DNA from: Pegea sp. RAD2-039
Taxonomy: Eukaryota; Chordata; Thaliacea; Salpida; Salpidae
Direction: 5' to 3'
NCBI GenBank assembly: GCA_034620365.1
Contig: JAQGEQ010000213.1
Coordinates: 496,001-560,000, forward strand
DNA: 64,000 nt
Of this stretch, positions 29,689-40,829 are shown piece by piece. Every line of letters starts with the position of its first letter. The stretch's first letter is position 1. The notes under the pieces are model-generated. The model searched no databases, was not told where the DNA came from, and saw only the letters and a list, made by a program, of their open reading frames with translations. Both the position numbers and the translations under genes were made by a program.

Positions 29689-29725
29689 TATGATATATAT
29701 GTAGCATATATATCATAGCATATAT

Positions 29726-30276
29726 ATATATATATGATATATATGATATATATGATATATATGATATATATGATATATATGATATATATGATATATATGA
29801 TATATATGATATATATGATATATATGATATATATGATATATATGATATATATGATATATATGATATATATGATATATATGATATATATGATATATATGAT
29901 ATATATGATATATATGATATATATGATATATATGATATATATGATATATATGATATATATGATATATATGATATATATGATATATATGATATATATGATA
30001 TATATGATATATATGATATATATGATATATATGATATATATGATATATATGATATATATGATATATATGATATATATGATATATATGATATATATGATAT
30101 ATATGATATATATGATATATATGATATATATGATATATATGATATATATGATATATATGATATATATGATATATATGATATATATGATATATATGATATA
30201 TATGATATATATGATATATATGATATATATGATATATATGATATATATGATATATATGATATATATGATATATATG
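29726..30276. repeat. 9-bp satellite array (ATATATGAT)n, about 60 copies
   Basis: A head-to-tail array of the 9-mer ATATATGAT with no variant unit that I can see, about 550 bp long. It is preceded by an imperfect AT stretch from 29,685. Because the unit is a multiple of three, both strands are open (MIY repeats on plus, HIY repeats on minus). These are not genes. The right end joins the LINE at 30,280. Confidence 0.95.
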
Positions 30277-30279
30277 CTT

Positions 30280-32690
30280 TGTCCAGGGTTTGAGATTACC
30301 GCTTTTGATTTTCATTACTCAAAGTCCAAATTTTCTCGTTTTATATATACCTACCTACAACCCTCTAAAATTAATGATAAGGTCACTGTTAAGGCATTAT
30401 TGAAGGTTCTGAAGAGTGTTGTGTTTCCTGAGTTATATATTTTGGGGGATTTAATTTTAGTAAAATTGATTGGAATAACCCGAATTTAGCCTTTATTGGA
30501 AAATCGTTTAATAATATTAATTCACCCTTTCTAAGTCATGCCTTTGTAAGCTTCCTCAATGCCAATGATTTATCTCAGATGGTTACTTTTCGACCCAAGT
30601 TAGTGGTGATACTTTGGATCTCCTTATAACATCAACCCGTCAGAATATTATCTACGTTGATCAAAAAGAACCACTTGCGCTGACATGCGATCACAACATG
30701 ATTGATTCAAGCTCCATCAAACTTTTTTTATGAACGTTAAAACTTCAAGCAAAAGGAATTTTTACTGTGGAAATTATCTTGGTATTAAAAAGTTTCTATC
30801 AGATGTTGACTGGATTTCTGTTTTCAACTCTTCCGAAGACATCAATACTATTTACTCAAGGTTTACTAACATCGTTAGAGAGTCAATAGAAAAATTCATA
30901 CCTTTCTATAGAGCCAACAAAAAACCACATTTGCCCAGATATTTAAGGAATTTACAACATTTAAAGATCCTCCTTTACAAACCAAATAAAGCAGATCTTT
31001 CTATCAAATCTCTGTACAAAGATCTTTGTATAGCTTAGAGGAAATCTATTACGTATTTCTATTTAGGAAGAGAAAGTGGAGTTTTATCTTCATCTAGCGA
31101 GAAAACGTTTTTTCATTTCATAAATCACAAGCTTGAGGCGAGATCTCAAATACCTCCCTTACTTGATAACAGCAACCAGCTTGTGATGGAACCAGAAAAT
31201 AAAGCTGAGTTGATAAAAAATCAATTTAATAGCGTTTTTTAAAACCGGTTATGGCAATACTCCTTTTCTCTCCTACTCTGACATTCTTACAAATGTCTCT
31301 GAGATGGTAGATCTTGACATAAGGGTCTATATGGTATCTAAGGCTATTTCTTCTTTAAAATCATCAGTTTCCAACACCCCAGATTAGATCCCAGCTTAGT
31401 TTTTAAGGAAAATTACTTCCTTTTCATTGCTACCGTTATCGCTTTTCCTTAACATGACTCTGAGGCCAGGAAGACTTCCACAAGTTTGGAAAAAAACTAT
31501 TATTACTTCAATTCATAAAAAGGGTCCCAGAAACACTGCACTTAACTACAGACCAGTTACGCAGACTTCAGTTATCTGCAGAACTGAAGAGCACATCATT
31601 CACAATCATATGACCAGTCATTTGATGGAGCACCATATAATATCTGATGTCCAACATGGCTTTGTGAAACGGAGATCTTCCCTAACTCAATATTTCACTT
31701 TTCTTAATGAGCTTACAGCCTATTATGAAAGTAATACTCCTGGTGACATTATATACCTCGATTTTGCTAAAGCGTTTGATTCTGTCCCACACAACAAGCT
31801 CATTATTGTTTTACAAAAGTTGAAAATCAACAGCTTTATCCTACAGTGGATAGAAGATTACTTATCAGGTAGAACCCAACAAATTCGTGTAGAAAGATCT
31901 TTATCTGCTCCTAGTCAAACCACTAGTGGTGTTCCTCAGGGTTCTGTTCTGGGTCCCCTTCTATTTTTAATTTTCATTGTAGACCTCATCAAAAGACTAG
32001 TAGCAAGATATGATGTCAGAGTGTTTGTGTATGCAAATGATATCAAGCTATTATTTTGTAATCCTTCAAAACTTCAAGCTGCACTAAACACTGTACAAAA
32101 CTGGAAGATTAGTATGCAGGAAACTTAATATTAAATATGATAGTTATAAACATCGTTTCAGCTTCTTCAATTTGGATACTTTGGAAATTCGACGAATTAA
32201 TTACGACTTAATTCTTATTCTTTAAATTATCTACAATTTAAATGACTTTCAGTTTGATGATTTCTTATCCAGCAGTCCTTCCCTCAAGTTATATCAGCTC
32301 AGACGACACACAGTACATCTTAATAAGCCCATATCACCTGGTAGGTTAATCAGATTGAATTTTTTCTCATACCACACAATTAGTACTTGGAAGCTGTCAT
32401 TAGACATTGCCATGTCAAAGTCACTGGCATTGTTCAAGCAGAAGTTGAAACGTTATAATATTGCCAACATTGTCATTTCTAAACTGAGATTTTTTCGTTT
32501 TTTATATTATTAACATTCTATGTAATTGTTCACTGTTATTTGTTTTGAGGTTTATCAAAATACCATGTGTTACATTTTTTGCTTTCTTTATTTCTAACTT
32601 AATAGATATTATTTGTGAGAATGTGTGTTAGCAAGAGGAGCTCTCTCTTCACGTAACCCCATTCCCGTTTATAGAAATATATAAATTAAA
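30280..32690 (+). mobile_element. 5'-truncated non-LTR retrotransposon (LINE), decayed
   Basis: Begins inside the endonuclease domain (FPELYILGD; downstream SGDTLDLLITSTRQN and LTCDHNMIDS). A linker region follows, then a reverse transcriptase at 31,427-32,128 with IYLDFAKAFDSVPH and TTSGVPQGSVLGPLLF. The catalytic YADD box reads YAND, and the frame is broken by stops and shifts, so the element is dead. The C-terminal part (STWKLSL, MSKSLALFKQKLKRYN) and the 3' UTR match the copies at 24.8, 28.9, 37.6 and 51.0 kb. Organisation fits the Jockey/CR1 type of APE-endonuclease LINE. Clade not settled. Confidence 0.88.
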
Positions 32691-33459
32691 TGAAAAAAGA
32701 AGCTGTTAAATAGTTTTTAGATTTCTGTAACAAGGCAGTTTTATCAAATGAATAAGAGATGAACTGATTGAGCATAAGTAATGTTGGTATTTGCAATAGA
32801 AAGTAAAACTTTCTAATTAATCTAACTTTATAATAATTCTAACTAAATCAAACTTATAAAAATGACATATCGTCCTATAAGGTATTTTTATGCTTTTTTA
32901 TTTTTTGAAACAATTGGATGGAGTTTGATGAATAAAGAAGAACTCGGAAATAGATTAATCTATTAGCTCTCTATACTAATTTCACAAACTCAAAATAATT
33001 TCATCTACTAGGAAATGTTCATGAGTTTATTCAAAAAAATACTTCCAAATCTTCCACACATTTAATTTAGTCGCTAAAATGACTTTCTTAAGAAATGTTC
33101 TTAAATAAATAATAGTTGCAAGTTGCAGCAAAACGTAGCAACTTATTTCTTCAAAACTAACATTAATCATTAATTTCTCAGATACTAAAAAATTGTTCAT
33201 CCATGTCTAAAATAATTGAAGGCATAAATAAATAAAGGTCTTTCCTAAAAGATATTTTTTCATTAATTTTTGATTAATAATTCATTTTTCGATTTATGAA
33301 ACGTTTTGTGATCTGCATTATTAAAACCTTCAGACATCTTCACGTTTGGCAAAAAAAATAGTTTCAATTATCTGAGGAATTATTTATTAAACATTTTAAA
33401 ACAATTTATCCTCTTTTTGTAGTTCCTTCTTTGATGACATACTCTTCTAAAAAAATAAT

Positions 33460-34473
33460 TTATATCCAACGAAGTGCTTTTAGTATACGACGTGGTATGT
33501 CCCAATTCTTCTTCTTCTTCTTTTTGCATTTTTTTCCCTTTTCCGCTTTTGTACTTTCTACATTTGTATCTTCTGACTGTTTAATGCCTGTTGCTATGTT
33601 TTTACCATTTACAAAAGGGTTTTTTTTATCATCAATAAATTCAAGTCTTAAAATACGAGGAAAATCAAAATACCAATCATGATTAAACAAATCATTCAAA
33701 GGAATTCTCTTTTCTGGCTCTTTATCAAGTATTGAATATACGATATCAAAAAAATCGTTTGAAATTTCATGTTGGAGAAAAATTCTAATATTATGTGGTA
33801 TCTCCTTAAATGGAAAATAACCAACTACCATTCTGTATATGCAAACTCCAATACACCAAACGTCAAGCTTTGTACCAAAATATCTTTTGGTTGGATCTTC
33901 AATAAATTCTGGTGCTTTGTAATTTGTAGCTGGTGTAAAATAGCCAACTAACCCATCTGAGTCTGTCACTACAGCTTTGTCAAAAGATGAAATTTTGATA
34001 TTCTTTTGATCGTCTATAAGTAGATGCTTCAATGTCAACTCTCTCAAAACAATATCTAGTTTGTGGAGATGTTCAACTCCATGTATTATCGAGTTGAAAA
34101 TATTTCTAACATCGTCTTCTTTCATCCTTAAATTTGGGAAAAGACGATCATGTAAGTTTCCGTTTAAAAGATACTTGAAGTAATAGATAGAATGTTCTTT
34201 GGCAACACAGTGTTTTAATATTGAAACAAACTTCGAGTAATCATCCTTACAAAGAATTTCTCTTGCATGATCTTCAGGTCGATAATTTGTTTTATCACTG
34301 TAACCACCTTTTGCTATTTTAGCAACATACAAAGATTTATCAATATTATTTGTTACCAGAACGGTTTGAACATCAGTTTTTTGAGGTTCACCCAGGATTT
34401 TCATGAACCAAAAGTCACTTTTGCTACTAAACGTTTCGTTTAATAGTTTTTCAATTTTATTAGCTTCATTCAT
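33460..34473 (-). CDS. Tribbles-like pseudokinase B (intronless)
   Basis: Sister of pseudokinase A, the same 337 residues with about 32 differences. The defining features are unchanged: beta-3 lysine kept, LRELTLKH for the catalytic loop, SFD for DFG, YFPF in the C-lobe, and a lysine-rich tail ending PRRILKALRWI. Differences cluster: CKHP versus DDYS near residue 77, RT versus QH near 234, and several at 277-281. The last ~55 residues are identical. The reading frame has survived every change, so the gene is probably under selection rather than a dead copy. Confidence 0.73.
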   Translation of the reverse strand: MNEANKIEKLLNETFSSKSDFWFMKILGEPQKTDVQTVLVTNNIDKSLYVAKIAKGGYSDKTNYRPEDHAREILCKDDYSKFVSILKHCVAKEHSIYYFKYLLNGNLHDRLFPNLRMKEDDVRNIFNSIIHGVEHLHKLDIVLRELTLKHLLIDDQKNIKISSFDKAVVTDSDGLVGYFTPATNYKAPEFIEDPTKRYFGTKLDVWCIGVCIYRMVVGYFPFKEIPHNIRIFLQHEISNDFFDIVYSILDKEPEKRIPLNDLFNHDWYFDFPRILRLEFIDDKKNPFVNGKNIATGIKQSEDTNVESTKAEKGKKCKKKKKKNWDIPRRILKALRWI

Positions 34474-35608
34474 TTTAAGATTAGTGGAGGCTTATTAGTT
34501 TCTGTAAGTTAAGAGCTATAAGGTGGTTGGAAATTTAGACAGCTATTACAGTAATGGATTTAAGTTTTCAGAAATAATACATATTTTAGAAGAGTTTTGA
34601 AATAAAATACTCTGCAACTTCTGTAGCATTTCGATTGCAATTTATATTTATTAAAGTAGTAAATTAATAGAATTAATAAATTCTGTTAAAATTGATCTAA
34701 ATTTTGAGAAAAAGTATAAGATATGAGATTACATCCAATACCTAAGAAAATGTTAAGAAAAAACAATAATTGAAAAAAGTAAATTATTTACACAAAAAGT
34801 AAATTATCTAAAGGTTTTCATTTTAACTTGTGACAATAAGTAGAAATGTCTTAAATTTTAGTTTTTTATAAAAAAATCAATCAGGCTCTTTATCCGTCAG
34901 AAACAAATCAAACAACAAATAACAAAAATACCTATTTATGTCAGTAATCGAATTCAGTCAATAAAATTTTGGCTCAGATATATCGTTTGATCCCTATCCG
35001 AAAGTTTGAATGATAAAAGCTGAAATAAAACTCGAACCTTGCAAAATAAGAAATTATAAGAAGCTCTAAGTTCACTTTTAACATAACTAGATAAAACACA
35101 TTTTCTGCTTAATTTGATCGCTTATACTGAATAACTCACATATTTAAACCAAAACTAATTTCTCATTTAATTACTAACATAAAAATCAATATATATATAT
35201 TTTTAGAATATTTTTAAGAAATGCAAAATTGTTAGTGCATGGATTGCAACACCTGAAATAACTCAAATAAAACAGTTCTTAAATTTTCAACAAACTTTTT
35301 CATCTACAGTAACTTTTTAAACAAAGTTAATAATAATTTATCAGTTTTAAGATTGAAATTGAACTTTGAATAGCAATTATCATTTTAAACTAAATACTAA
35401 CTTTAGAAAAAAAACATTGCAGGTAATTTGAACTTGTAACATAAACGGTTCTTATTCTATCAAGCTATCAAATCATTTTCTCTCAAAATTATCTTAGAAC
35501 TAGTCAAACGAAAAGCTATAAAAATATTTCCAACGTTTGTAGCTGCTAATTCTAATAACTTTGTGCTCATTAAGAAAATTGTAGCCATTTAAGTACGAAA
35601 TTTAAATT

Positions 35609-35812
35609 CTATTCTAAATAAATTCTAAGTATTTTTATTGTTTTGAAGTCGTTGGTGTGGTCAAATTTTTCTAAACTGGTTTGGTCTTTGTTACAATGAA
35701 AGGTGATCTGGCATCTGTTTTGCCATGTGAAATTTAGTGAATAATTTTGTAACCAGTTCCCATAGTTTAATACTTTCATCTTGCTCTTCGTAACTGAAGT
35801 AAAATTAGTCAT
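35609..35812 (-). pseudogene. Galectin-like C-terminal exon remnant, copy B
   Basis: 67 codons ending LRIYLE-stop. Phrases such as YGNWLQNYSLNFTWQNRCQI and KFDHTNDFKTIKILRI read like the C-terminal half of a galectin domain. The frame is conserved with copy A at 28,027-28,236. No signal peptide or protease exons are found next to it. It could be the last exon of an unrecognised small gene rather than a pseudogene. Confidence 0.35.
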
Positions 35813-35825
35813 TTTGAAAGTTAAT

Positions 35826-37630
35826 TGTTATCATTGAAAGTAGTCTTCAGAAGATAAAAGCTTAAAGTTTATTATTAAAGTTTTTTTTAGGTAAAACATT
35901 GCAAGAGGTAATGGTTTTAATTATTAAGTATTTTTATTTGATTGAAATATCTGAGTACATCATTAAATAAATTTAGCTGATTTTTGCAACATTGTGTCAG
36001 GTTTGCTATTAGTTAACACAACATTAAACAATTGTTGACCAAAAACTCAATTAAATATTTATGTCAATTATGATTTTAAGCAAAACCTCTCTAACCTAAC
36101 TGTTGACTATTTAGTATTATTATTGAATATTTATTTCTTATTTTTAAGAAGAATGAGCTAAAATGTCGTAATGAATAAAGTAATTAATTTGAGTTTACAA
36201 TTTTCGCTTAAACAATGTTTAAGTAGACATGATTATTTACAAAACAAAAAATAAATCAATCTTTAAGATTAATGTAATTGATTTTCTAAATCAACATCGT
36301 ATATAAACACTTTTTATCTAAGTGTCTTAGAAGGTAGTTTTATGCTGATTATAATAAATATTAATCATTATTTGAACATTACACTAAACAATATTTAAAT
36401 GCTATGTTTGAGGTATGAGAAAGTTTTATTTTTTCAGTTTACTTAATCTTTAACTGTTGTCTATTAATTTAAATTTAGATTAAATAACAGAGCCTAACTT
36501 ACCTTAAAATATTATTTTCTGATTAAATGTTTAAAATAAAAATGTTAAATTCGTCAAACTATTTTTATGTGTGAATAAAATCAGGAAAATTATAGTTATC
36601 AGTGTTAGAGCTTCTTGCTCATAATAGAAAGTTAGTTTTAATATTAGTATCTTTTAATATTTATACGTATGTTAAAAGAAATGTGTAAATCTGATACGAA
36701 ATTTATTTGGGCAATCCATGAAAGTCAATTGAGATAGATATATTTTAGTTAAAATAACAAAGAAAGTTGTTTTAAGAAAATAGTACTAAAAGTTTTTTAA
36801 ATAAGTTTAATCTTACTATATTATGATTAAATATAGATTTATTCCAATGTAGAAAAAAAGAGGTCAAGTTTACATAACTAATAAAAAGCTGATTGCTTCA
36901 TTATTTATATTTCAAAAAGTTTGAAAATAATTAATCTGTAAAAAATAGTTTTTGAGAAAAACTTTTCTCTAGTTATTAAAACTACAAGTTACATTCTATG
37001 AAGTCAAATATTTAGATAATAGAAGACCGTAAAATTTAGATTTTTCTATGAAGCTTTATTTTAACTAAATTCTGTTAAGTGCCTACTAGAAATCTTTAAA
37101 TTAGATTTAATATTATTAATATATTAATAAAGGTCAATCAATTCTAAGTAAATCTGTTAACGTAAATAAAATATTTACGAAATTTGCTTTTACTTGTTAT
37201 AAGAAAAATTTCAAGTATTAGACAAAATCATAAACATAATTTGCATCATGTTTTAAATAAAATCAGGTAAAATTTTATTAAAGATCAGCTATTAGAGTTA
37301 ACTTTTGAGTTTTTTAAAGCTATAGAGTTGTATACTTTCAGATGTAATAAGTTTTAAAAATTGGTTTGCAGAATTCTTATAGCTTTGCTCGTAAGTGATG
37401 TATATTAATAATTTGAAACTTAAACTTTTTTGATCTATGTATTAAAATCATTTTTAGATTATTATGATTTTTAGTTTATATAAAAGATACCATATAAAGA
37501 AGATAGATAGAGATTTTTTTAATTTAAGATGTTTTTAACTCAAGTACTTAAATGTTTAATTAATGTTAGTAATTAGTTACCTTAATGTTTACTTAAAAAG
37601 TAAATTTTATTTTTCTAAAATTTATATTAT
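35826..37630. other. Gene-poor AT-rich stretch
   Basis: No coding signal, tandem repeat or recognisable transposon seen. Confidence 0.5.
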
Positions 37631-37740
37631 TTATTTATTTATTTATTTCAATAAATGCGAAGGAGGGTACCTGAAAAGAGCACCTCTCGCTAACACACAT
37701 TCTCACAAATAACATCTATTTAGCCAATTATACTTCAAAT
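37630..37740 (-). mobile_element. LINE 3' tail remnant
   Basis: Read on minus: GGCTAAATAGATG, TTTGTGAGAATGTGTGTTAGC, GGTACCCTCCTTCGCATTTA, then a (AAAT)n tail. Only about 100 bp of the element's 3' end was inserted, a heavily 5'-truncated copy. Confidence 0.75.
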
Positions 37741-38022
37741 AATTTTTTTATTGTATCTCATCGTACAAAAAAACATACTCTAAAAATAATATTTCATCTA
37801 GGTTATAGTGAAATAAATATTTAAAGTAATAAATTCAATTTTTCAGCAGATTTTAGAAATTCTATGTTGTCAAAAACAATTGAATCATACTTTTTTGATA
37901 GATGCAATTAACTGATTCACTCAAATAAAAATCTATACAAAATTTAAAAGGAAATTAGATAACTGATTGAAGCTCTCATAATTTGTTGTCAAATTAATCG
38001 GCTTATCAAACAAAGGTTTACA

Positions 38023-39375
38023 ATGGCAAATGATGCAAAGGCCGATTATTTCAATATGTGTAAATGTCGTGACAGAGCACTAGAATTTGAAAATAGTGGT
38101 GAACTTGTTCGAGTAGACGAAAATAAGAAAAGTATGTTGAAATTATGTGACTTGATTTACGTTAAAACTTTAGGATCAGGGAGTTTTGGTGAAGTAAAAG
38201 TGGCAAAACACAAAGTAACTGGTGGTCTATATGCTGTAAAGATTATGGAAAATCTAAATGAAAGTCAACCTTTGTATGAAAGTATAAGAAACGAAGAAAA
38301 TATTTTAAGCACAATCAAGCATCCAAACGTTTTGCAAATGTTTTGTTATAAAAACCTAAGAACAGTAACTTATATTGTACTAGAGCTCTACACGCGTGGT
38401 ACATTGCGATCATATGTTATTCATGATTTACAACTGACTGAGTCAGAAATTAAACGATGTGCTTGGCAAATGTGTTCTGCTACAACATACTTAAAATCAA
38501 TAAATATAGCTCATAGAGATATTAAGCTAAACAACTATCTCCTAGATGAACATTTAAATGTTAAATTATGTGATTTTGGACTTGCTGTTCGATGTTTATC
38601 ACAAAAATTAAAAGACAGAGTTGGAACATTGGGTTATGCGTCACCTCAAGTCGCTCAATATGATTACAATCCATTCAAGGCGGATGTTTTTGCTTTGGGT
38701 GTATGCTTTTATTACATGTTTAATAAGACAAAACCTATTAGTGTTAAATCTTTTGCGGAAATGGCAAAAATAAAACTTCCTTATAAAGTTATATGGCCTT
38801 TGAATATGTCTGATGCCTGCCAAGATTTAATTGAAAGTATGTTAGAGTATGAAGAAAAGAAGCGATTTAAAATTGAGCAAGTCATGGAGCATTTATGGTT
38901 TGAAGAATTTAAAGAAAATAAAGCAGAGGCTTTTTCTTATTTGGGCGAATGTTCCACAATAGACAGAGAAGAGAAAGATTGCAAAGAAGGAAAAAATAAG
39001 ACCAAAGCTGTTGTCAAATCAACTAAAAACTTATATATTACTAGCAATATTACAAGCATGGAAATTTTTGAGAAATTTTTTACTAAAAATGAAGTTGTAA
39101 AAACATTTTGTATCGTGTTGACAATCAGAAAACAATTAATTATTGATACTATAATCAAAGGATTACATAACTTCGACATCAACTTCACTATGAATGGAGT
39201 GAGCTTTAGTTGCTGGATCACTCATCCACAAAGCATACAGTTTGGGATTTCTTTAAAAGACAATTTTTCAGAGAAAAGTATTACTGTAAACTTCTTTAAA
39301 CACTGCGGAACCAAAGATGCTCTTTATAAGGGATGTTGGGATATTTGTCGCTATCTGTTAAAATTAAAACAGTGA
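38023..39375 (+). CDS. Intronless Ser/Thr protein kinase with KA1-like C-terminal domain (Chk1-like layout)
   Basis: 450 residues in one exon. All catalytic elements are present: LGSGSFGEV, LYAVKIM, HRDIKLNNYLL, LCDFGLA. The APE motif is altered to SPQ (GTLGYASPQ). KADVFALGVCFYYMF follows. After the kinase domain (residues about 45-300) comes a charged linker. The last ~100 residues (FEKFFTKN, SITVNFFKHCGTKDALYKGC and a terminal helix) have the strand/helix pattern of a KA1 domain and loosely recall the Chk1 C-terminus. Kinase plus KA1 occurs in Chk1, MELK, MARK and AMPK-type kinases. The substrate cannot be told. Lack of introns amid intron-rich genes suggests retroposition. A LINE tail lies 280 bp upstream. 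Confidence 0.7.
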   Translation: MANDAKADYFNMCKCRDRALEFENSGELVRVDENKKSMLKLCDLIYVKTLGSGSFGEVKVAKHKVTGGLYAVKIMENLNESQPLYESIRNEENILSTIKHPNVLQMFCYKNLRTVTYIVLELYTRGTLRSYVIHDLQLTESEIKRCAWQMCSATTYLKSINIAHRDIKLNNYLLDEHLNVKLCDFGLAVRCLSQKLKDRVGTLGYASPQVAQYDYNPFKADVFALGVCFYYMFNKTKPISVKSFAEMAKIKLPYKVIWPLNMSDACQDLIESMLEYEEKKRFKIEQVMEHLWFEEFKENKAEAFSYLGECSTIDREEKDCKEGKNKTKAVVKSTKNLYITSNITSMEIFEKFFTKNEVVKTFCIVLTIRKQLIIDTIIKGLHNFDINFTMNGVSFSCWITHPQSIQFGISLKDNFSEKSITVNFFKHCGTKDALYKGCWDICRYLLKLKQ

Positions 39376-40829
39376 AAAAGGATTCTTTTACTCGAATTAC
39401 TTTTACAGTCATAAAAGCTAAAAATATTTGAACTATATTTACAACAAAGTATTATCGATTTATTCACGTTTTTAATAAAAAAGATATGTCAAGATTTATA
39501 ATTGTACTTTTAGAAAGTATTTTAAATTCACTAATCCTTAAAAAGCTTCCAAAAAGTAACTCTTATTACTATCATTAAGCAATTAATAATTACATCATTC
39601 AACTTTAGTTTTGAAATTACAATCTACTTTGAGGTTCCAATGAATTTCAAAAGCTAATAGAACACACTAAAAACATATTTAGAAAGATGATTGGTCTTGA
39701 TGAAAAATGATAAATACTTTCACTTTACTTGAGTTTCATTAGCTGAGTTGCTTTTCCACTTTTTTAAAGCATTTATTTAAATCTGCTTTCAATTTATAGT
39801 TTAAATAAAATTGTGTAGCTACATTTTTCTGCTATTTAAAATTTCGTGTTTTGCTTGGTTTTTAACATCATCAATCATAACACATTCTGCATAACTGTTC
39901 TGGGGTGAAACAAACTTTATTATTATTAGTTTAGCTAGTGTCAACTGTGGTCATAAAACATTTTACTATGAGACTAACCAATGCTCTTATTATGTTTCAG
40001 AAGATGGTTTTAACATTTAATTTGCAAGATTTTACTTTTGAAAGTTCATCTGTAACTATAAATGCAGTAAAGAATTTACTGGCAGCTAAGAAGACAATGG
40101 CTAATTCATTTCTCAATCTGATTTTTTATCTACTTTTAAACACATATATTACGAAACTTTTTCAAATTGCATGGTTCATTTCATGAAGTAATTATTTCTT
40201 GTGTAACTTTCCTTAACATTTACATAGAGTGAGACAATAATCTGGTAAAATCAGAAAAAAAAAGACATAAATATTTCTGTATGTATGATTTTGTATAATA
40301 ATATTTCAAACACAAAAGTTTTCTAAAAATATGCACAGTAAATAGATACAATCGCACAAATAATAAAATTTGGAGTCATCTAAAAACCAATAAAAATATG
40401 CAAAAGTGCTACCCGATTAAGCTATCATATAAACAATTCCATATTCAGATTATTAAAAGTAGCATGATGCTAATACATTTTGAGATATTTTTCTCGGTAA
40501 AAAGTTGTTGAAAAAGGAAGAGATAATTGTAGTGGTTATTGAGATTAAACAGTGTCCTCTTTATTTGGGTAGTATTTAGAAGCAGCAATGAAAAATAAAA
40601 CTCTATTCATTTGAAGTAAAGCTTGAAGTTTTGTGGTAATTTAAAATTTTAAACAAAATTATTTTCCAAAACTCAGACAATTTGCAAAGAAAGCCATTTC
40701 AGAAAATCAACTTATCGAAGATTTGTTACCATTTAACTTTAAATATTTTTCTTCTTCAACTTGTAGATTATTCTTTTGATCAAATTCTATAATGCAATTC
40801 TAGATGAGACACTTGAAATCAATGAAAAT
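39376..40829. other. Intergenic between the kinase and sulfotransferase genes
   Basis: AT-rich. It presumably includes both 3' UTRs, since the flanking genes converge. An 82-codon frame at 39,938 is not convincing. Confidence 0.5.

Larger units (their letters stand above)
32635..35825. repeat. Segmental duplication, copy B
   Basis: Direct repeat of 24,960-28,265, beginning in the tail of the LINE at 30.3-32.7 kb and ending just past the galectin-like exon remnant. It lacks about 98 bp present in copy A (junction near 34,944). Similarity stops at about 35,825. Confidence 0.9.

Noticed and set aside
29713..30489. Long open frames on both strands made of MIY or HIY repeats
   Set aside because: They are translation of a 9-bp satellite whose unit length is divisible by three; the plus frame only gains non-repeat residues from the decayed LINE.
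31427..32128. Reverse transcriptase frame considered as an active element
   Set aside because: The catalytic YADD box reads YAND, the upstream frame is broken, and the 5' half of the element is missing.
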